Of a stretch of DNA of 6,486 bases, positions 6,121-6,486 are shown in pieces; position 1 is the stretch's first letter; every line of letters starts with the position of its first letter. Source of the DNA: Parachlamydiales bacterium. GTDB taxonomy: Bacteria; Chlamydiota; Chlamydiia; Chlamydiales; Rhabdochlamydiaceae. The notes beneath the pieces are model-generated. The model did not search any database. It had not been told where the DNA came from and saw nothing but the letters and a program-made list of their open reading frames with translations. The position numbers were made by a program, and so were the translations under genes. Location of the stretch: contig JAGVJV010000060.1 of assembly GCA_020050965.1 (NCBI GenBank), positions 1 to 6,486 on the forward strand, written 5' to 3'.

Positions 6121-6146
6121 ACACTAAAATGCCTCCAAATTAGACT
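6118..6146 (+). promoter_or_regulatory. Probable promoter of the 100-residue gene
   Basis: A perfect -35 TTGACA (6118-6123), a 17-bp spacer, and TAGACT (6141-6146, four of six) as -10. Transcription would begin near 6153, leaving a leader of about 22 nt that contains the AGGAGG of the following gene. Confidence 0.6.
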
Positions 6147-6174
6147 CTTCAATCTTTCTATATATAGGAGGCAT
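6129..6174. repeat. 8-bp inverted repeat spanning promoter spacer and ribosome binding site
   Basis: ATGCCTCC (6129-6136) is the exact reverse complement of GGAGGCAT (6167-6174), 30 nt apart. The right arm holds most of the Shine-Dalgarno sequence and ends one base before the start codon. If a transcript began upstream of 6129 this would hide the ribosome binding site. With the promoter placed at 6118-6146 only the right arm is transcribed, and the repeat could only work as a DNA site. Confidence 0.55.
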
Positions 6175-6477
6175 ATGTCAAGCACAGTCGAATTCAACCC
6201 AACCAAATGTTACGCAGAAGGTTGGGCAATAGAACTTGATGGGGATAATAAAGTTAAGCTTACAGATAGTTCGGAAAAGACTAAGATCTTTGAATTTGAA
6301 GCTGTGCTTTTCATGGATAAAGGAGCTACCTATCATTTTAAGAATTATTGCGCCTTCCAAGGGAAAGCTCCCAGTGATGTATTAAAGAGAATAAAAGATG
6401 TACGTTTTATTTCTTCCGGTGATGGACTTCCTGAAGTGTTAACGCTTGCTACTGCTAAATTTAGAAAGACTAATTAA
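6175..6477 (+). CDS. Small protein of unknown function (100 aa)
   Basis: I do not recognise this protein. It has 100 residues, no signal peptide and no membrane segment, and looks like a small soluble mixed alpha/beta protein. Visible features are 'GWAIELDGDNKVKL' (residues 16-29), a hydrophobic strand 'FEFEAVLFM' (39-47), two Cys (11 and 58), and a basic end 'AKFRKTN'. The start is well supported: AGGAGG (6166-6171) lies 3 nt before ATG 6175, a strong but tightly spaced ribosome binding site, with a good promoter upstream. A TTG-initiated extension to 6118 would translate the promoter and is rejected. The TAA stop is at 6475-6477. It diverges from the CPBP gene and shares its 135-bp control region. 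With CPBP proteases sometimes acting in immunity or maturation of small proteins, a paired role is conceivable, but nothing in the sequence shows a cleavage signal. Confidence 0.8.
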   Translation: MSSTVEFNPTKCYAEGWAIELDGDNKVKLTDSSEKTKIFEFEAVLFMDKGATYHFKNYCAFQGKAPSDVLKRIKDVRFISSGDGLPEVLTLATAKFRKTN

Positions 6478-6486
6478 CTCTAAAAA

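Overview
The window looks like chromosome from a member of the Chlamydiota, probably an environmental or amoeba-associated lineage and not Chlamydia itself. The main reason is gene order: groES-groEL on the minus strand, diverging across a short CIRCE-bearing gap from an M3-family oligoendopeptidase F (pepF) on the plus strand. From memory, Chlamydia has the same arrangement (CT110-CT111-CT112). A short inverted-repeat element and AT-rich accessory genes fit the larger environmental genomes. The taxonomic call is inference from synteny.

Layout. Minus strand, right to left: groES (2843-3157), groEL (1196-2830), a clear intrinsic terminator (1149-1175), a single-pass AsmA-like membrane protein (377-1102), a MITE-like long inverted repeat (about 250-382), and the N-terminal 82 residues of a YheT-type alpha/beta hydrolase that runs off the left edge (1-248). 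The groESL control region (3158-3267) has a good sigma70-type promoter and a 9-N9-9 CIRCE operator matching consensus at 16 of 18 arm positions. The operator ends two bases before the pepF ribosome binding site, so HrcA could act on both sides. Plus strand: pepF (3268-5064), then ptsH/HPr (5075-5353) 10 nt downstream as a probable operon, with no ptsI following.

Right end. ptsH overlaps by 7 bp the tail of a convergent CPBP (Rce1/CAAX-protease-like) membrane protein (5347-6039, minus). Diverging from it is a 100-residue protein I do not recognise (6175-6477, plus). From about 5350 onward the DNA is visibly more AT-rich than pepF. The 135-bp gap between these two genes is densely structured: two candidate divergent promoters, an imperfect palindrome lying exactly between their -35 boxes, and a second perfect 8-bp inverted repeat whose right arm covers the ribosome binding site of the small gene.

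Function. The core is proteostasis (chaperonin pair plus cytosolic oligopeptidase) under probable heat-shock control, with a phosphocarrier protein attached. The left genes concern envelope and lipid or ester chemistry. The right pair is an accessory module of unknown role. No tRNA, rRNA, CRISPR array or complete insertion sequence is visible.
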